This document shows, one piece after another, positions 27,212 through 36,923 of a stretch of 64,000 bases of DNA; positions within the stretch are counted from its first letter, which is position 1; the number at the start of each line of letters is the position of its first letter. Position numbers and translations under genes: made by a program. The notes under the pieces were generated by a model. The model did no database searches, had not been told where the DNA came from, and saw nothing but the letters and a program-made list of their open reading frames with translations. Source of the DNA: Acinetobacter lwoffii (lineage in GTDB: Bacteria > Pseudomonadota > Gammaproteobacteria > Pseudomonadales > Moraxellaceae); the NCBI RefSeq assembly GCF_015602705.1, contig NZ_CP059081.1:815702-879701 (forward strand), written 5' to 3'.

Positions 27212-28042
27212 CTACACTTTAAACTGAACTAAAGGTGATTCTTGTAAACTGTTGACCAGGTAAGCTTTACATGGTGCATTTGCAAGAATATCTTCGATAT
27301 TCAGATTTTCAGTGACTTCAATAAACACACAAGCACCTGTACCTGTAAGCTTTGCTTTTCCGAACTGGTCGAGATATTGCATTGCTTCATCGACTTCAGG
27401 ATATAAGCTTCTTGCCAGTGGCTCAAAGTTATTTCCAAAATCAGATGGCGTTTCCTGATAGGCGCAAAATTTAGAGCTCTTCGTGTCTCTTGTCAATGCT
27501 TTTTGCGAAAAAAGCATTTGAGTGCTGATAAAACAATCAGGTTTTAACACAATGAATTTTTTTTGATCTAAGTCTATGAATGTTAAGTGTTCACCAATGC
27601 CTTCAGCCCAAGCATTTTTACCATGCACAAATATCGGCACATCTGCACCCAGTTTAACCCCGAGATCTGCCAGTTGCTCAATATTTAAATCGCACTGCCA
27701 GAGCTGGTTTATCACAATCAGGGTCGTCGCTGCATTGGAAGACCCTCCACCCAGACCTGCACCCATCGGGATATTTTTTTCCAGACGAATTTTTAGTCCG
27801 CACGGCGTTTTGGCATAGGGCTTCAATAATTGTATCGCCCGATAGATTAAATTCTGTTGCAGATCGACTGAGGCCAAACCTTCTATCTGAATCGCATCAT
27901 CAGCGCTTGGTTCAAACTCCAGCCAGTCATACAGGTCAATCAGCTGAAAAATACTTTGCAGTTCATGATAGCCATTTTCACGGCGACCGGTGATATGTAA
28001 AAACAAATTCAGTTTAGCAGGCGAGGGAACACGAATCATCAT
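27212..28042 (-). CDS. ispE: 4-diphosphocytidyl-2-C-methyl-D-erythritol kinase
   Basis: The 276-residue GHMP-superfamily kinase phosphorylates CDP-ME in the MEP isoprenoid pathway. Signatures: PSPAKLNLFLHITGRRENGYHEL at the N-terminus, the ATP loop PMGAGLGGGSSNAA, and LTGTGACVF in the C-terminal GHMP domain. The start is ATG 28042 or the adjacent ATG 28039. It follows lolB on the same strand by 18 bases, and tRNA-Gln starts two bases after its stop. Confidence 0.96.
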   Translation of the reverse strand: MMIRVPSPAKLNLFLHITGRRENGYHELQSIFQLIDLYDWLEFEPSADDAIQIEGLASVDLQQNLIYRAIQLLKPYAKTPCGLKIRLEKNIPMGAGLGGGSSNAATTLIVINQLWQCDLNIEQLADLGVKLGADVPIFVHGKNAWAEGIGEHLTFIDLDQKKFIVLKPDCFISTQMLFSQKALTRDTKSSKFCAYQETPSDFGNNFEPLARSLYPEVDEAMQYLDQFGKAKLTGTGACVFIEVTENLNIEDILANAPCKAYLVNSLQESPLVQFKV

Positions 28043-28060
28043 GGGCTGGAATCAGGTCAA

Positions 28061-28639
28061 TTAACGGTTTTCAATGATCATTGTAATACGGTTTTCCGCA
28101 CCATTTCCAAGTGACTGCTTTAAAATTAAGCGGTTTGGCATTTTGGCCTGCGCATTATAATTGAGATCGACTGTCCAGCCCTGTTCGATAATCTGGTTAA
28201 TCCGCTGCGCATCGTCTTTTTGTAATTTGGCAGCCGTGGTGGCAGGGCGGGCTTGTACCCAATCGACTAAATAACTGATCGGCGCTTGCCAGCCTGTTGC
28301 GCGTTGCAGTAATTCCTCGGCACTGGCTGCCTGAATCACACCGGTTTTTGCGCTGTTTAAAGTCACTTGTCCCGGTGTGCCAGAAATCTGGGTTTTACCG
28401 ACACCTAAGATACCACTGAGCTCAATATCAAATTCTTCCTGCTGTTGTACCCAAGTAAAGAATGCACTGCCAGTCTGTTGAGGGGTGCGAACGCCAATTT
28501 TACCTTGCAGTTGGAATTGATTCTCCGCCTGTACAGACGGAGTGGCAGGCGTTTGTGGCTTGATCATCTGCTGACAGCCAGTTAAAAATAAAGCAGTGGC
28601 TGCAAAGGCACAGCAGCCCAATTGGCTCAAATTGCGCAT
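28061..28639 (-). CDS. lolB: Outer-membrane lipoprotein receptor LolB
   Basis: The 192-residue lipoprotein accepts lipoproteins from LolA and inserts them into the outer membrane. The lipobox LTGC puts the lipidated cysteine at residue 22. The mature domain has the LolB-like FQLQGKIGVRTPQQTGSAFF strands, and GWQAPISYLVDWV near the middle. The position between the TPR gene and ispE, beside hemA, is the classical gammaproteobacterial lolB neighbourhood. Confidence 0.92.
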   Translation of the reverse strand: MRNLSQLGCCAFAATALFLTGCQQMIKPQTPATPSVQAENQFQLQGKIGVRTPQQTGSAFFTWVQQQEEFDIELSGILGVGKTQISGTPGQVTLNSAKTGVIQAASAEELLQRATGWQAPISYLVDWVQARPATTAAKLQKDDAQRINQIIEQGWTVDLNYNAQAKMPNRLILKQSLGNGAENRITMIIENR

Positions 28640-28646
28640 AAATTAA

Positions 28647-30413
28647 TTAACTCGTTTTGGTTTGTGGTGCTAACAATAGCGAATTAAGTTGTTTCAATTC
28701 TGGGTCATTTGGATGGTTTTGTTGTAATTGTTGTAACACTTGGTGGAAGTGTTGTAGATCACCTTTCATGTACAACGACCGGGCATAACGCACCCCAATC
28801 TTCACATTCGGATTCAACTGGTAGGCTTTGTATAATACATCCGCAGCTGTGGTGAAGTCATTCTGTAAATAACAGATATAACCATAGGTATCCAGAATGG
28901 ACGCCTGTTCCGGTGCATATTCCAATGCCTGTTCGACATAGCGGCGTGCTTCTTCCAGACGGCGGTTCTGCATCGCCAGGGTATAGGCATAGGCATTCAG
29001 ATAGGTCGGACTATTCGGTTCAATTTTAAGTAAAGTGCTGAGTAATTCATCCAGCTTGGCGCGATCCTGATGGGGGTCCAGCAACAGGACTTGCGAATAA
29101 ACCAGTTCAGGGTCATCCGGCAGGTTTTTGCTGGCTTCTTCCAGCAGGCGGATCGCGGCTTTTTTATTCTGCATGCGCGTCAAAATATCCGCTTGGGCTA
29201 GATAGAGGAAGCTGGCATGTTGTGGATAATTCACTCTTTCCTGTGTTAAGAAACGCAGCGCATCATGCAGCTTATCCTGCTGGGCGAAAATCGAGATCAT
29301 GTTGCGACGTGAGACGGTGTAAAGACTGCCATCGACCAGACGATAATAAGCTTTAGCCGTTTCATAATGCTGTTTGCGTTCTGCATTCACTGCCAGATAA
29401 TAATAGGCTTCATTTTGATACTGCTCAGAATAACGCAGTTCGACCAGATATTTTTCGGCTTTCTCGTATTCTTCCAGATCAATACTGGTCAGTCCGGCAA
29501 TAAACAGGGCTTCTTCGGCAGTCGGCCATTTTTTTAGAATGTCTTGCAGTTTTTTCAGCGCCAAAGTCGCTTCGTTCAGCTTGACCAGATATTTGACTTC
29601 GGCCAGACGCACATCCAGATTATTGCGGTGTTTACGGCTGGATTTTTCATACCATTGCAATGTTGCCTGAGTATCGCCGAGTGCATTGAGCAGATTGGCT
29701 TTCATCAAAATATAGCCGGTCGCATTCGGGCGTTTTTTTAAGGCGCGGTTAACTGTATTTAGAGCCTGTTCGAGCTGACCATTTTGTGCTTCCAGACCGG
29801 CTACCAGCACCAGAATAGACGGATTGTCCTTGGCTTTGGTAGTGCTTAACGCCTGAATCAGATAAGTACGATCATCTGTGCCTTCCGGTGAAATTCCGGC
29901 CAGGATTTCTTCCAGATCGGCGCTGTCATCAATTTGCAGAATTTTTTCTAAGGTCTCAGCGGCCAGCTCATATTCATGCGCTTTCAGGGCAATATGTGAT
30001 AAATAAAATAAAGCGGGGACATCTTGTGGCTCTTGCACCACCCAGTGCGTGGAGATATCCAATGCTGCCTGCAGATCGTCATGTTCCAGTGCGACATTCA
30101 GCGCACGTTGCTTGACTGAAGTGGAATTGCTCTTGATCGCCAGCACCGTATAGTTGTGCAAAGCGGTCGGAATGTCATGTGCAGCGATGGCAAACTCAGC
30201 CATCATACTTTGTTTTATCGCATCATAATTTTGATTTGCATGGTAAACTGCTTCCGCTGCATAAAGATGCGCAGTCGAAGCCATGCTACCCACCAGTAGG
30301 AATGTGGTAGAATATTGCTTAATTGTAGGGCCGTTGATACGGCTAATTGTTTGACGCAATTTTTTATTGATCCAAGTAATGCTTTTTATGACACCGATGT
30401 TGCACAATAGCAT
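28647..30413 (-). CDS. Tetratricopeptide-repeat protein, secreted or membrane-anchored
   Basis: About 588 residues with an N-terminal hydrophobic segment (FLLVGSMASTAHLYAAEA) that looks like a signal peptide or anchor. The rest is helical repeat in TPR register: ALNTVNRALKKRPNATGYILM, AYYRLVDGSLYTVSRR and ARRYVEQALEYAPEQASILD are examples, with roughly a dozen units. TPR proteins scaffold complexes; the partner is unknown. The start is uncertain: ATG 30413 leaves 25 bases to hemA on the other strand, and later starts would free room for promoters. A gene for such a TPR protein often precedes lolB-ispE in this family of organisms. Confidence 0.8.
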   Translation of the reverse strand: MLLCNIGVIKSITWINKKLRQTISRINGPTIKQYSTTFLLVGSMASTAHLYAAEAVYHANQNYDAIKQSMMAEFAIAAHDIPTALHNYTVLAIKSNSTSVKQRALNVALEHDDLQAALDISTHWVVQEPQDVPALFYLSHIALKAHEYELAAETLEKILQIDDSADLEEILAGISPEGTDDRTYLIQALSTTKAKDNPSILVLVAGLEAQNGQLEQALNTVNRALKKRPNATGYILMKANLLNALGDTQATLQWYEKSSRKHRNNLDVRLAEVKYLVKLNEATLALKKLQDILKKWPTAEEALFIAGLTSIDLEEYEKAEKYLVELRYSEQYQNEAYYYLAVNAERKQHYETAKAYYRLVDGSLYTVSRRNMISIFAQQDKLHDALRFLTQERVNYPQHASFLYLAQADILTRMQNKKAAIRLLEEASKNLPDDPELVYSQVLLLDPHQDRAKLDELLSTLLKIEPNSPTYLNAYAYTLAMQNRRLEEARRYVEQALEYAPEQASILDTYGYICYLQNDFTTAADVLYKAYQLNPNVKIGVRYARSLYMKGDLQHFHQVLQQLQQNHPNDPELKQLNSLLLAPQTKTS

Positions 30414-30438
30414 AAATTTAGTGAAATGATGACCTGAT

Positions 30439-31728
30439 ATGTCTTTCTTTGCATTGGGTGTCAACCATCAAACTGCCTCTGTAGAACTGCGCGAACAAGT
30501 GGCGTTTAACCCTGAAAAGTTAAGTGCCATTCTTGCCGAGCAAAGCCAACACCCTGAACTAAACGACATGGTGGTGGTGTCTACATGTAACCGGACCGAA
30601 GTTTACGCCATGTCTGACAATGCTGACATGGTGCTAAACTGGCTCGCCCAGAAAAATGGGGTAGATGTCAAACAACTGCAACATCATGTCTATCGTTATG
30701 AAAATGCCCAGGCAGTGACGCATCTGATGCGCGTCGCCAGTGGACTGGATTCACTGATGCTGGGTGAACCACAAATTCTGGGACAGGTCAAAACCGCCTT
30801 GGCATTGGCTAAAGACTCTCATACCGTTTCGCAAAACCTGAACCGAATTTTTGAATATGCCTTTTATGCCGCTAAACGCGTGCGCTCAGAAACGGCTGTC
30901 GGCAGTCATGCGGTCTCAATGGGCTATGCGGTGGCGCAACTGGCCTTGCAAGTATTTAGTCATCCGGACAAGCTGACCATTATGATAGTGGCAGCCGGGG
31001 AGATGAACAGTCTGGTGGCCAAACACCTTGCAGAGATGGGGGTGGGCAAAATCATTATCTGTAACCGTACCCGCGAGCGTGCGGATATCCTGGCACAGGA
31101 AATTGCACATCGGGTTGAGGTCGAAATTATAGGTTTTGATCAGCTTGCAGAAAATCTGCATCGTGCCGATGTCATTTCCAGTTGTACCGGCAGTTTGCAT
31201 CAAGTGATCCATTTTACCGATGTAAAGGCTGCACTGAAAAAACGTCGTTACCAGCAGATGCTACTGGTAGATCTGGCCGTGCCACGTGATATTGATGCCA
31301 AAGTAGAAAGCTTGGATGGGGTTTATCTATATGGGGTCGATGACCTGCAAAGCGTGATTGAGGAAAATCTGGCACAGCGCCGTCAAGCGGCTGTTGAAGC
31401 CGAGATCATGGTCAATCAGTTGGCTACAGAACTGATGACCCAGCAAAAGGTCAAACAGGCCGGGGCGACCATTCATGCCTACCGTGACCACGGGGAAACA
31501 TTACGTCAGGAAGAATTGTCACTGGCAATGCAGCGAATTGCCAAGGGCGAAAAGGCAGACATTGTACTGGCCGAGTTTTCGCATCGCTTAACTCAAAAAC
31601 TGTTGCATCCAACCTCTATTGTGCTGCGTGAGGCGGCCAAAGCAGAAGATCCTGCCTATTTTGAGCTGTTGCAGGAAGAACTGGGCAATGTAGTCGCGAA
31701 ACGTCGTAAATCCAGGCATTCGTTTTAA
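30439..31728 (+). CDS. hemA: Glutamyl-tRNA reductase
   Basis: The 429-residue enzyme reduces glutamyl-tRNA to glutamate-1-semialdehyde, the first step of C5 tetrapyrrole synthesis feeding heme and siroheme (cysG at 4.9 kb). The catalytic cysteine is Cys50 in [27 protein letters not shown] is the next signature, and the NADPH domain has [18 protein letters not shown] and DLAVPRDID. The C-terminal helical dimerization domain is complete. It is divergent from the TPR-lolB-ispE unit. No prfA or other gene follows on its strand before dnaG. Confidence 0.96.
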   Translation: MSFFALGVNHQTASVELREQVAFNPEKLSAILAEQSQHPELNDMVVVSTCNRTEVYAMSDNADMVLNWLAQKNGVDVKQLQHHVYRYENAQAVTHLMRVASGLDSLMLGEPQILGQVKTALALAKDSHTVSQNLNRIFEYAFYAAKRVRSETAVGSHAVSMGYAVAQLALQVFSHPDKLTIMIVAAGEMNSLVAKHLAEMGVGKIIICNRTRERADILAQEIAHRVEVEIIGFDQLAENLHRADVISSCTGSLHQVIHFTDVKAALKKRRYQQMLLVDLAVPRDIDAKVESLDGVYLYGVDDLQSVIEENLAQRRQAAVEAEIMVNQLATELMTQQKVKQAGATIHAYRDHGETLRQEELSLAMQRIAKGEKADIVLAEFSHRLTQKLLHPTSIVLREAAKAEDPAYFELLQEELGNVVAKRRKSRHSF

Positions 31729-31867
31729 TCAGCATGATGAGAAGCTTGGTTCTTTGCTGATTTGTACTTCAACATAAAACCCAGCCTGATTATTTGAGAA
31801 AATTATAAATAATAATGTGAGCTAGCAGTGACTTCATTGGATTCAAAAGAATCAATAATTTGAAAAA

Positions 31868-33790
31868 TTAATCTTCTAACAGGGTCATTGAGCGTTTGCG
31901 GTCAATCTCATAAATCTGCATTTTCAGGTTTTTCATTTCTGCAATACTGTTAAATTTCTTGGATTTAATCTTGTTTTTTAAACACTGATATTGCAGCTTG
32001 GTTGAAAAATCAGCCGCGAGCTTATCGGCCTGTTCCGGCGATGAGGTGTAATCGCTGACATTGGCATGCTGCAGAATATGCTGCAGTTCATGATGATGGG
32101 CTGCGCAGGCACCGAGCACATAATAGATCGACAGTTCAGGATCATCCGGCAAGTCATCAAAAATCACATTCAGAATATTCAAAATCTTAAACAGCAACTG
32201 ATCTTCCGCTACTAGCGCGCGCAGTGGTTCAAAATGAATATACAGATAAGGATGATTCATCAAGATCGCAATCACATATTCTTCAGCATCAATTTTGGTA
32301 CTAAAGCTTAAAGATGCATCTGTATTGACCTTAGGTTGCCATTTACGATTAAAGCCCAGTTTTTCACGGAAAAATTGCTGCAGCAGATAACGGAAGGAGC
32401 CGTGTTTGGGCAGTAATTCGGTCAGATTTTTTAGTTCACCCATAACCTGACTCTTGCCTTCAGGTGTGGTGATGTCCTGATTTTGGGTCAGGTGAGCAAA
32501 CACGAAGTCTGACATCAACGGCGCCTGATCCAGCAATCGTCTGAAATTCTCTATGCCTTCACGACGGATCAATGAATCTGGGTCATGGTCAGCGGGCAAG
32601 ACAAAAAACTTCAGCTCTCGGCCATCATTCAGCAGGGGCAAGGCAATGTCCAGAGTACGGCGTGCCGCTTTTTGACCGGCAGCATCCCCATCAAAGGCAA
32701 TGGTCAGCCGGTTGCTCTGTTTGAACAGAATATTCAGGTGGTCGGTATTACTCGCTGTGCCTAAAGTCGCCACTGCGCCATGAATGCCATATTGCTGGAG
32801 CGCAATTACATCCATATAGCCTTCGACCATCAGCCATTCTTGGGCTTTCTGCTTGCGCCCTTCATACAGACCATACAGCAACTGGTTTTTATGGAAGACC
32901 TCAGAATCTGGCGAGTTGATATATTTAGGTTTAATCTCGTCATTGAGTGCGCGACCACCAAAGCCGACCACACGGCCCTTGGTATCACGGATCGGGAAAA
33001 TCACTCGTTCACGCAGCAGATCAAAATCACGGCCACTGTCGCTGGTACGAATCAGACCTAAAAGTTTTAAGCCTTCAATATCCTGAGGAAAGGCTTTTTC
33101 CAGATGTTGCCAGTCTTCGGGCGCATAGCCTAAGCGCCAATAGGCAATGGTTTCTGTAGTCAGACCACGCTGTTTAAAGTATTGCTGAGCACTCGGGCTG
33201 TTGGGTAACTGGCGCTCATAGAACTGCGCGATATTTTCCAGCAGATCGTAGAGATTACCGTCTTGCTGAACTTCTGCCATCGGCAGGTGCTCAAAAGAAG
33301 CAAAAGGGTCACCATAAAAATCCTGTTCGGCTGTCTGAAACTCTGCAAATGGGTCAAAACTTGCCGTAGATGCAGCACTATTATTTTCTGTTGGGGCGTT
33401 ATTTTGTTGCGGCTGAGCTTGTGGTGCCGCTTGAGCAGGCGCAATTTTAGGTTTGGCTGCTTCACGTTTATATTTTAATTTATTGGAATCGGTATTGTCT
33501 TTAGGCAGTTCGATGCCGGTCTGACTGGACAGATCTTTCATCACTTCGACAAAATTGCGGCTGCCAATGTCCATTAAAAAACGGATGGCATTACCGTTGG
33601 CCTGACAGCCAAAACAGTGAAAATACTGTTTATCACGATAGACGTGGAAAGACGGTGATTTTTCCTGATGAAAAGGGCAGCAGCCTGAATAGGTACGGCC
33701 CGTTTTTTTCAGTTTTACGAATTGACCAATCACATCGACAATATCGGTGCGATCGAGAATCTGATCAATCGTATGTTGAGGAATGGCCAT
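31868..33790 (-). CDS. dnaG: DNA primase DnaG
   Basis: The 640-residue primase makes RNA primers for replication. The N-terminal zinc-binding domain has Cys38, His41, Cys59 and Cys62. The catalytic TOPRIM region shows FGGRALND and WLMVEGYMDVIALQQYG, then TIAFDGDAAGQKAA. The C-terminal helical domain, which contacts DnaB helicase, is present. A low-complexity linker of about 80 residues rich in Q, A, P and N, absent from E. coli DnaG (581 residues), sits between zinc finger and polymerase core and accounts for the extra length. The gene is not next to rpsU or rpoD. Confidence 0.95.
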   Translation of the reverse strand: MAIPQHTIDQILDRTDIVDVIGQFVKLKKTGRTYSGCCPFHQEKSPSFHVYRDKQYFHCFGCQANGNAIRFLMDIGSRNFVEVMKDLSSQTGIELPKDNTDSNKLKYKREAAKPKIAPAQAAPQAQPQQNNAPTENNSAASTASFDPFAEFQTAEQDFYGDPFASFEHLPMAEVQQDGNLYDLLENIAQFYERQLPNSPSAQQYFKQRGLTTETIAYWRLGYAPEDWQHLEKAFPQDIEGLKLLGLIRTSDSGRDFDLLRERVIFPIRDTKGRVVGFGGRALNDEIKPKYINSPDSEVFHKNQLLYGLYEGRKQKAQEWLMVEGYMDVIALQQYGIHGAVATLGTASNTDHLNILFKQSNRLTIAFDGDAAGQKAARRTLDIALPLLNDGRELKFFVLPADHDPDSLIRREGIENFRRLLDQAPLMSDFVFAHLTQNQDITTPEGKSQVMGELKNLTELLPKHGSFRYLLQQFFREKLGFNRKWQPKVNTDASLSFSTKIDAEEYVIAILMNHPYLYIHFEPLRALVAEDQLLFKILNILNVIFDDLPDDPELSIYYVLGACAAHHHELQHILQHANVSDYTSSPEQADKLAADFSTKLQYQCLKNKIKSKKFNSIAEMKNLKMQIYEIDRKRSMTLLED

Positions 33791-33929
33791 GGTCTGTTGA
33801 GCTTCTCGCGCTGGTATTTAAGGTCTAAATCACTGAAAAAATGAAAATAGTCTGGCTGAACATTGAATATTTCAAGTTCCTTTGTATACCTTTTGCACGT
33901 TTTGTTCAAGCCTTGGCCGGACAACGCAA

Positions 33930-33955
33930 AAGGGCAAGTATGATACCTTGCCCTT
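33930..33955. terminator. Inverted repeat between bamD and dnaG
   Basis: AAGGGCAAG (33930-33938) pairs with CTTGCCCTT (33947-33955) around an 8-base loop. The minus strand then reads TTTGCG, a short T-run, so bamD transcripts could end here. Confidence 0.55.
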
Positions 33956-34015
33956 GAGGAAAATGCACCTGTAAAGCGCTGTCTTATTTGCTGATGCTGC
34001 CGGACTTATTCAGCT

Positions 34016-34981
34016 TTATTCAGCCGTTTTAGGACGATCAAGCAAACCAAATGAAATACGGTTGGTGATGCTGCGCTTTTCAGTTTCTGGCGCATCTGAC
34101 TGTGCATCGGTGTCGGTTACAGTCTTGGCTTCTTTACCAAAAATACCCAGTGTCGCGCGGTTAAAGAAACTGCTTTCGCTACGCGCTGCACGCAGATTCA
34201 CCGTACCATCTGATTTCACCAGATTCGGATAATTCAGCTTTAACACATCCACATATTGCTGAGAAGTCGCTTTATCACCTAGCTGAGCATAGCCATAAGC
34301 AACCGTTGCCAGTGCTTCTGGAATCTGCGGAGTTTGTGGATAATGCTCAATCACCCACAAGCCACGTTCAACTGCTGCCAGATACGCCTTACGCTTGATG
34401 TTAAAACGTGCTGCATTCATTTCATGCTCAGCCAGTTCCTGACCGATAAACTGCATACGCTGTGCGGCATCGACTGCATAGGTACTCGACGGATAGCGGC
34501 GAATGAAATCAACAAAATTCTGGTAAGCTACTTTCAGGTAGCTGACATCACGATGCGATTGTTTCAGTGAGGTATAACGCAGCAGGCCGTTATAGTTCTG
34601 TTCCATATTGGCGACACCGCGTACATAGTAAGCATAATCGACATTTGGATGTTGCGGGTTCAGACGGATAAAACGCTCTGCCAGTGCAACCGCACCTTCA
34701 TAATCTTTTTGCTGGAATTTTACATACAACAGTTCAAGCTGCGCCTGAGGGGCATACTGACTGGTCGGGAAATAAGTTTCCAGCGCTTCTAACTGTTTTG
34801 CTGCATCGGTATATTGATTACGATCTAGCGCTTTCTGTGCTTTTTGAATATAAACCTGTTCGCTAGATTCCGGACCTTTATCCACGACTTCTTTTTTTGG
34901 ATTACTGCTACAGCCTACCATTGCCGATGCAATGCCTAATGTCACAGCAAGCATTGTCATTTTATAATGTGGTAGCGACAT
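34016..34981 (-). CDS. bamD: Outer-membrane assembly lipoprotein BamD
   Basis: The 321-residue lipoprotein is the essential BAM-complex partner of BamA in folding outer-membrane beta-barrels. The lipobox MVGC gives lipidated Cys24. Five TPR-like units follow: DAAKQLEALETYFPTSQYAP, the segment with FIRLNPQHPNVDYAYY, then YLKVAYQNFVDFIRRYPSS. The C-terminal 60 residues are disordered and charged, longer than in E. coli (245 residues). It is divergent from rluD, the standard bamD/rluD arrangement. Confidence 0.95.
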   Translation of the reverse strand: MSLPHYKMTMLAVTLGIASAMVGCSSNPKKEVVDKGPESSEQVYIQKAQKALDRNQYTDAAKQLEALETYFPTSQYAPQAQLELLYVKFQQKDYEGAVALAERFIRLNPQHPNVDYAYYVRGVANMEQNYNGLLRYTSLKQSHRDVSYLKVAYQNFVDFIRRYPSSTYAVDAAQRMQFIGQELAEHEMNAARFNIKRKAYLAAVERGLWVIEHYPQTPQIPEALATVAYGYAQLGDKATSQQYVDVLKLNYPNLVKSDGTVNLRAARSESSFFNRATLGIFGKEAKTVTDTDAQSDAPETEKRSITNRISFGLLDRPKTAE

Positions 34982-35052
34982 AAAAATTCCTCTGTTAATA
35001 CGGGCAATGAGCTACAATTGCACTATTAAACCACTTTTGTCTGAATGAGCAA

Positions 35053-36105
35053 ATGAGTCAAGCACAATCTTCCAATTTTAATATCCCTGATACTGATTTC
35101 AATTTACTTGAAGATTCTGAGGATGCAGATAACCATACTTCAGAAGCAACTGCAACACGTTTATCGTTGCAATTTCAACTGGATGAAACTTATATCGGGC
35201 AACGGATCGACCAGATTGCCGCAATGGTCTGGAGCGATTTTTCTCGAGAAAAATTAAAGCAATGGATTAAAGATGGCAATTTATTGGTGAATGGTCAACC
35301 GGTTAAGCCGAAATTTAAAAGTGATGGTTTTGAAACCCTGACTTTAAATGTTGAGCTTGAAGCGCAAACGCGCAGTCTGCCGGAAGATATTCCACTGGAC
35401 ATCATCTATGAAGATGATGACATTATGGTCATCAACAAACCAGTCGGTATGGTGGTACATCCGGGCGCTGGCAATAGTTCTGGCACCTTGGTGAATGCTT
35501 TATTGCATCACTATCCGAAATCGGCTGAACTGGCGCGTGCAGGTCTGGTACATCGTATCGATAAAGACACCAGCGGTCTGTTAGTCGTCGCCAAAAATCT
35601 GGAAGCACAATTTGCCTTAAGCAAACAGCTTGAGAAAAAATCAGTATATCGCCTGTATGACTTGGTGGTTTACGGCAATATTATTGCTGGCGGTACCATT
35701 GATGAACCCATCAAACGTCATCCGGTGGATCGTGTGAAAATGACCGTACTTCCAGGTGGTAAAGACGCGGTGACGCATTACAATGTCAAAGAGCGTTTCC
35801 AGCATTTTACCCGTGTTCAAGCCCGTCTGGAAACTGGACGTACTCATCAGATTCGTGTGCATTTTAGCTATATCGGCTTTGGCTTGGTTGGTGATCAGGT
35901 GTATATGCCGCGTGTCCGTATGCCAGCAGGTGCATCGCAATTACTAGATGACACTTTACGTGGCTTTAAGCGTCAGGCCTTGCATGCCGTGCAACTCGGT
36001 CTGACCCATCCGCGTACCAAAGAGGAAATGACCTTTGAGGCGCCGTGGCCGGAAGACTTTGCCAATCTGGTGGAAGTGCTGCGTACCGAAAACAAAGCCT
36101 ATTAA
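35053..36105 (+). CDS. rluD: 23S rRNA pseudouridine synthase RluD
   Basis: The 350-residue enzyme makes pseudouridines in helix 69 of 23S rRNA. A disordered acidic N-terminus (about 30 residues) leads into an S4-like RNA-binding domain (GQRIDQIAAMVWSDFSREKL) and the catalytic domain. The RluA-family motif is LVHRIDKDTSGLLVVAKN with the catalytic aspartate. TGRTHQIRVHF and GDQVYM complete the family features. It is followed by pgeF after 37 bases, the usual rluD-yfiH pairing. Confidence 0.95.
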   Translation: MSQAQSSNFNIPDTDFNLLEDSEDADNHTSEATATRLSLQFQLDETYIGQRIDQIAAMVWSDFSREKLKQWIKDGNLLVNGQPVKPKFKSDGFETLTLNVELEAQTRSLPEDIPLDIIYEDDDIMVINKPVGMVVHPGAGNSSGTLVNALLHHYPKSAELARAGLVHRIDKDTSGLLVVAKNLEAQFALSKQLEKKSVYRLYDLVVYGNIIAGGTIDEPIKRHPVDRVKMTVLPGGKDAVTHYNVKERFQHFTRVQARLETGRTHQIRVHFSYIGFGLVGDQVYMPRVRMPAGASQLLDDTLRGFKRQALHAVQLGLTHPRTKEEMTFEAPWPEDFANLVEVLRTENKAY

Positions 36106-36142
36106 TCTTTTTATTTAGCTCGCGTCAAAGCAAGGAATCGAG

Positions 36143-36883
36143 ATGCAATTTGTACCAGGACTTCCACAAGGTGTGTATGTCGGCCAGACTCGCGTTCACC
36201 ATGCGAAAGTACAGCCATCCGCACAGCCTGAGCTTGCAGGTTTTAACTTGGCCTTGCATGTGCAGGATAATGCGCTACGGGTACAACAGCATCGTATGGC
36301 TTTATTGCAGGATTTCGCTGCCTTTGGCGTAGATAAGATTACCTGGATGACCCAGACGCATAGCACCATTTGTCATAGCATTAATGAGCAGATGCCATTT
36401 ACCGCACTGGTCGGAGATGGTTTGGTGACGCAGCGCAAGGCGCATGCCTTAATGATGATGACGGCAGATTGCTTGCCGGTGGTATTAGGTAATGCGGAAG
36501 GTACAGAAGTGGCGAATCTGCATGCCGGCTGGCGTGGTCTGGCGGGTGGGATTGTCGAAAATACCATCGCTGCCATGCAAACTCCGCCGACCTGGGCCTG
36601 GCTCGGGGCAGCGATTAGCCAGCCGTGTTTTGAAATTGGTGCTGAAGTAAAAGCGGCTTTTTGCAGTAAATATCCTGAACTGGACAGTGCATTTCAGGCC
36701 GGGGAACAGGCAGGTAAATATTATGCCGACCTGTACGCGATTGTGCGTTATATCTTGCAGCAACACGGCATAAATACCGTATTGGGTGGGGATCAGTGTT
36801 CTTATCGCCAGCCAGAGGAATATTTCTCTTATCGCCGCGAAGCTAAAACAGGGCGTATGGCGACATTCGTGTTTATGGCATGA
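36143..36883 (+). CDS. pgeF: Purine nucleoside phosphorylase / peptidoglycan editing factor (YfiH, laccase-fold)
   Basis: The 246-residue multicopper-like protein has family motifs MTADCLPVV and NLHAGWRGLAGGI, and YFSYRREAKTGR at the end. Members cleave purine nucleosides and edit the second residue of peptidoglycan precursors (E. coli PgeF). Both activities are assigned by family. AAGGA lies six bases before the ATG. The rluD-pgeF order supports one operon. Confidence 0.93.
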   Translation: MQFVPGLPQGVYVGQTRVHHAKVQPSAQPELAGFNLALHVQDNALRVQQHRMALLQDFAAFGVDKITWMTQTHSTICHSINEQMPFTALVGDGLVTQRKAHALMMMTADCLPVVLGNAEGTEVANLHAGWRGLAGGIVENTIAAMQTPPTWAWLGAAISQPCFEIGAEVKAAFCSKYPELDSAFQAGEQAGKYYADLYAIVRYILQQHGINTVLGGDQCSYRQPEEYFSYRREAKTGRMATFVFMA

Positions 36884-36923
36884 AAATGTTAAACTTAACT
36901 GAATTTTTTGGCTTTTGAGCGTT

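Noticed and set aside
28814..28996. Minus-strand open frame inside the TPR gene
   Set aside because: It is an out-of-frame shadow of the TPR coding sequence.
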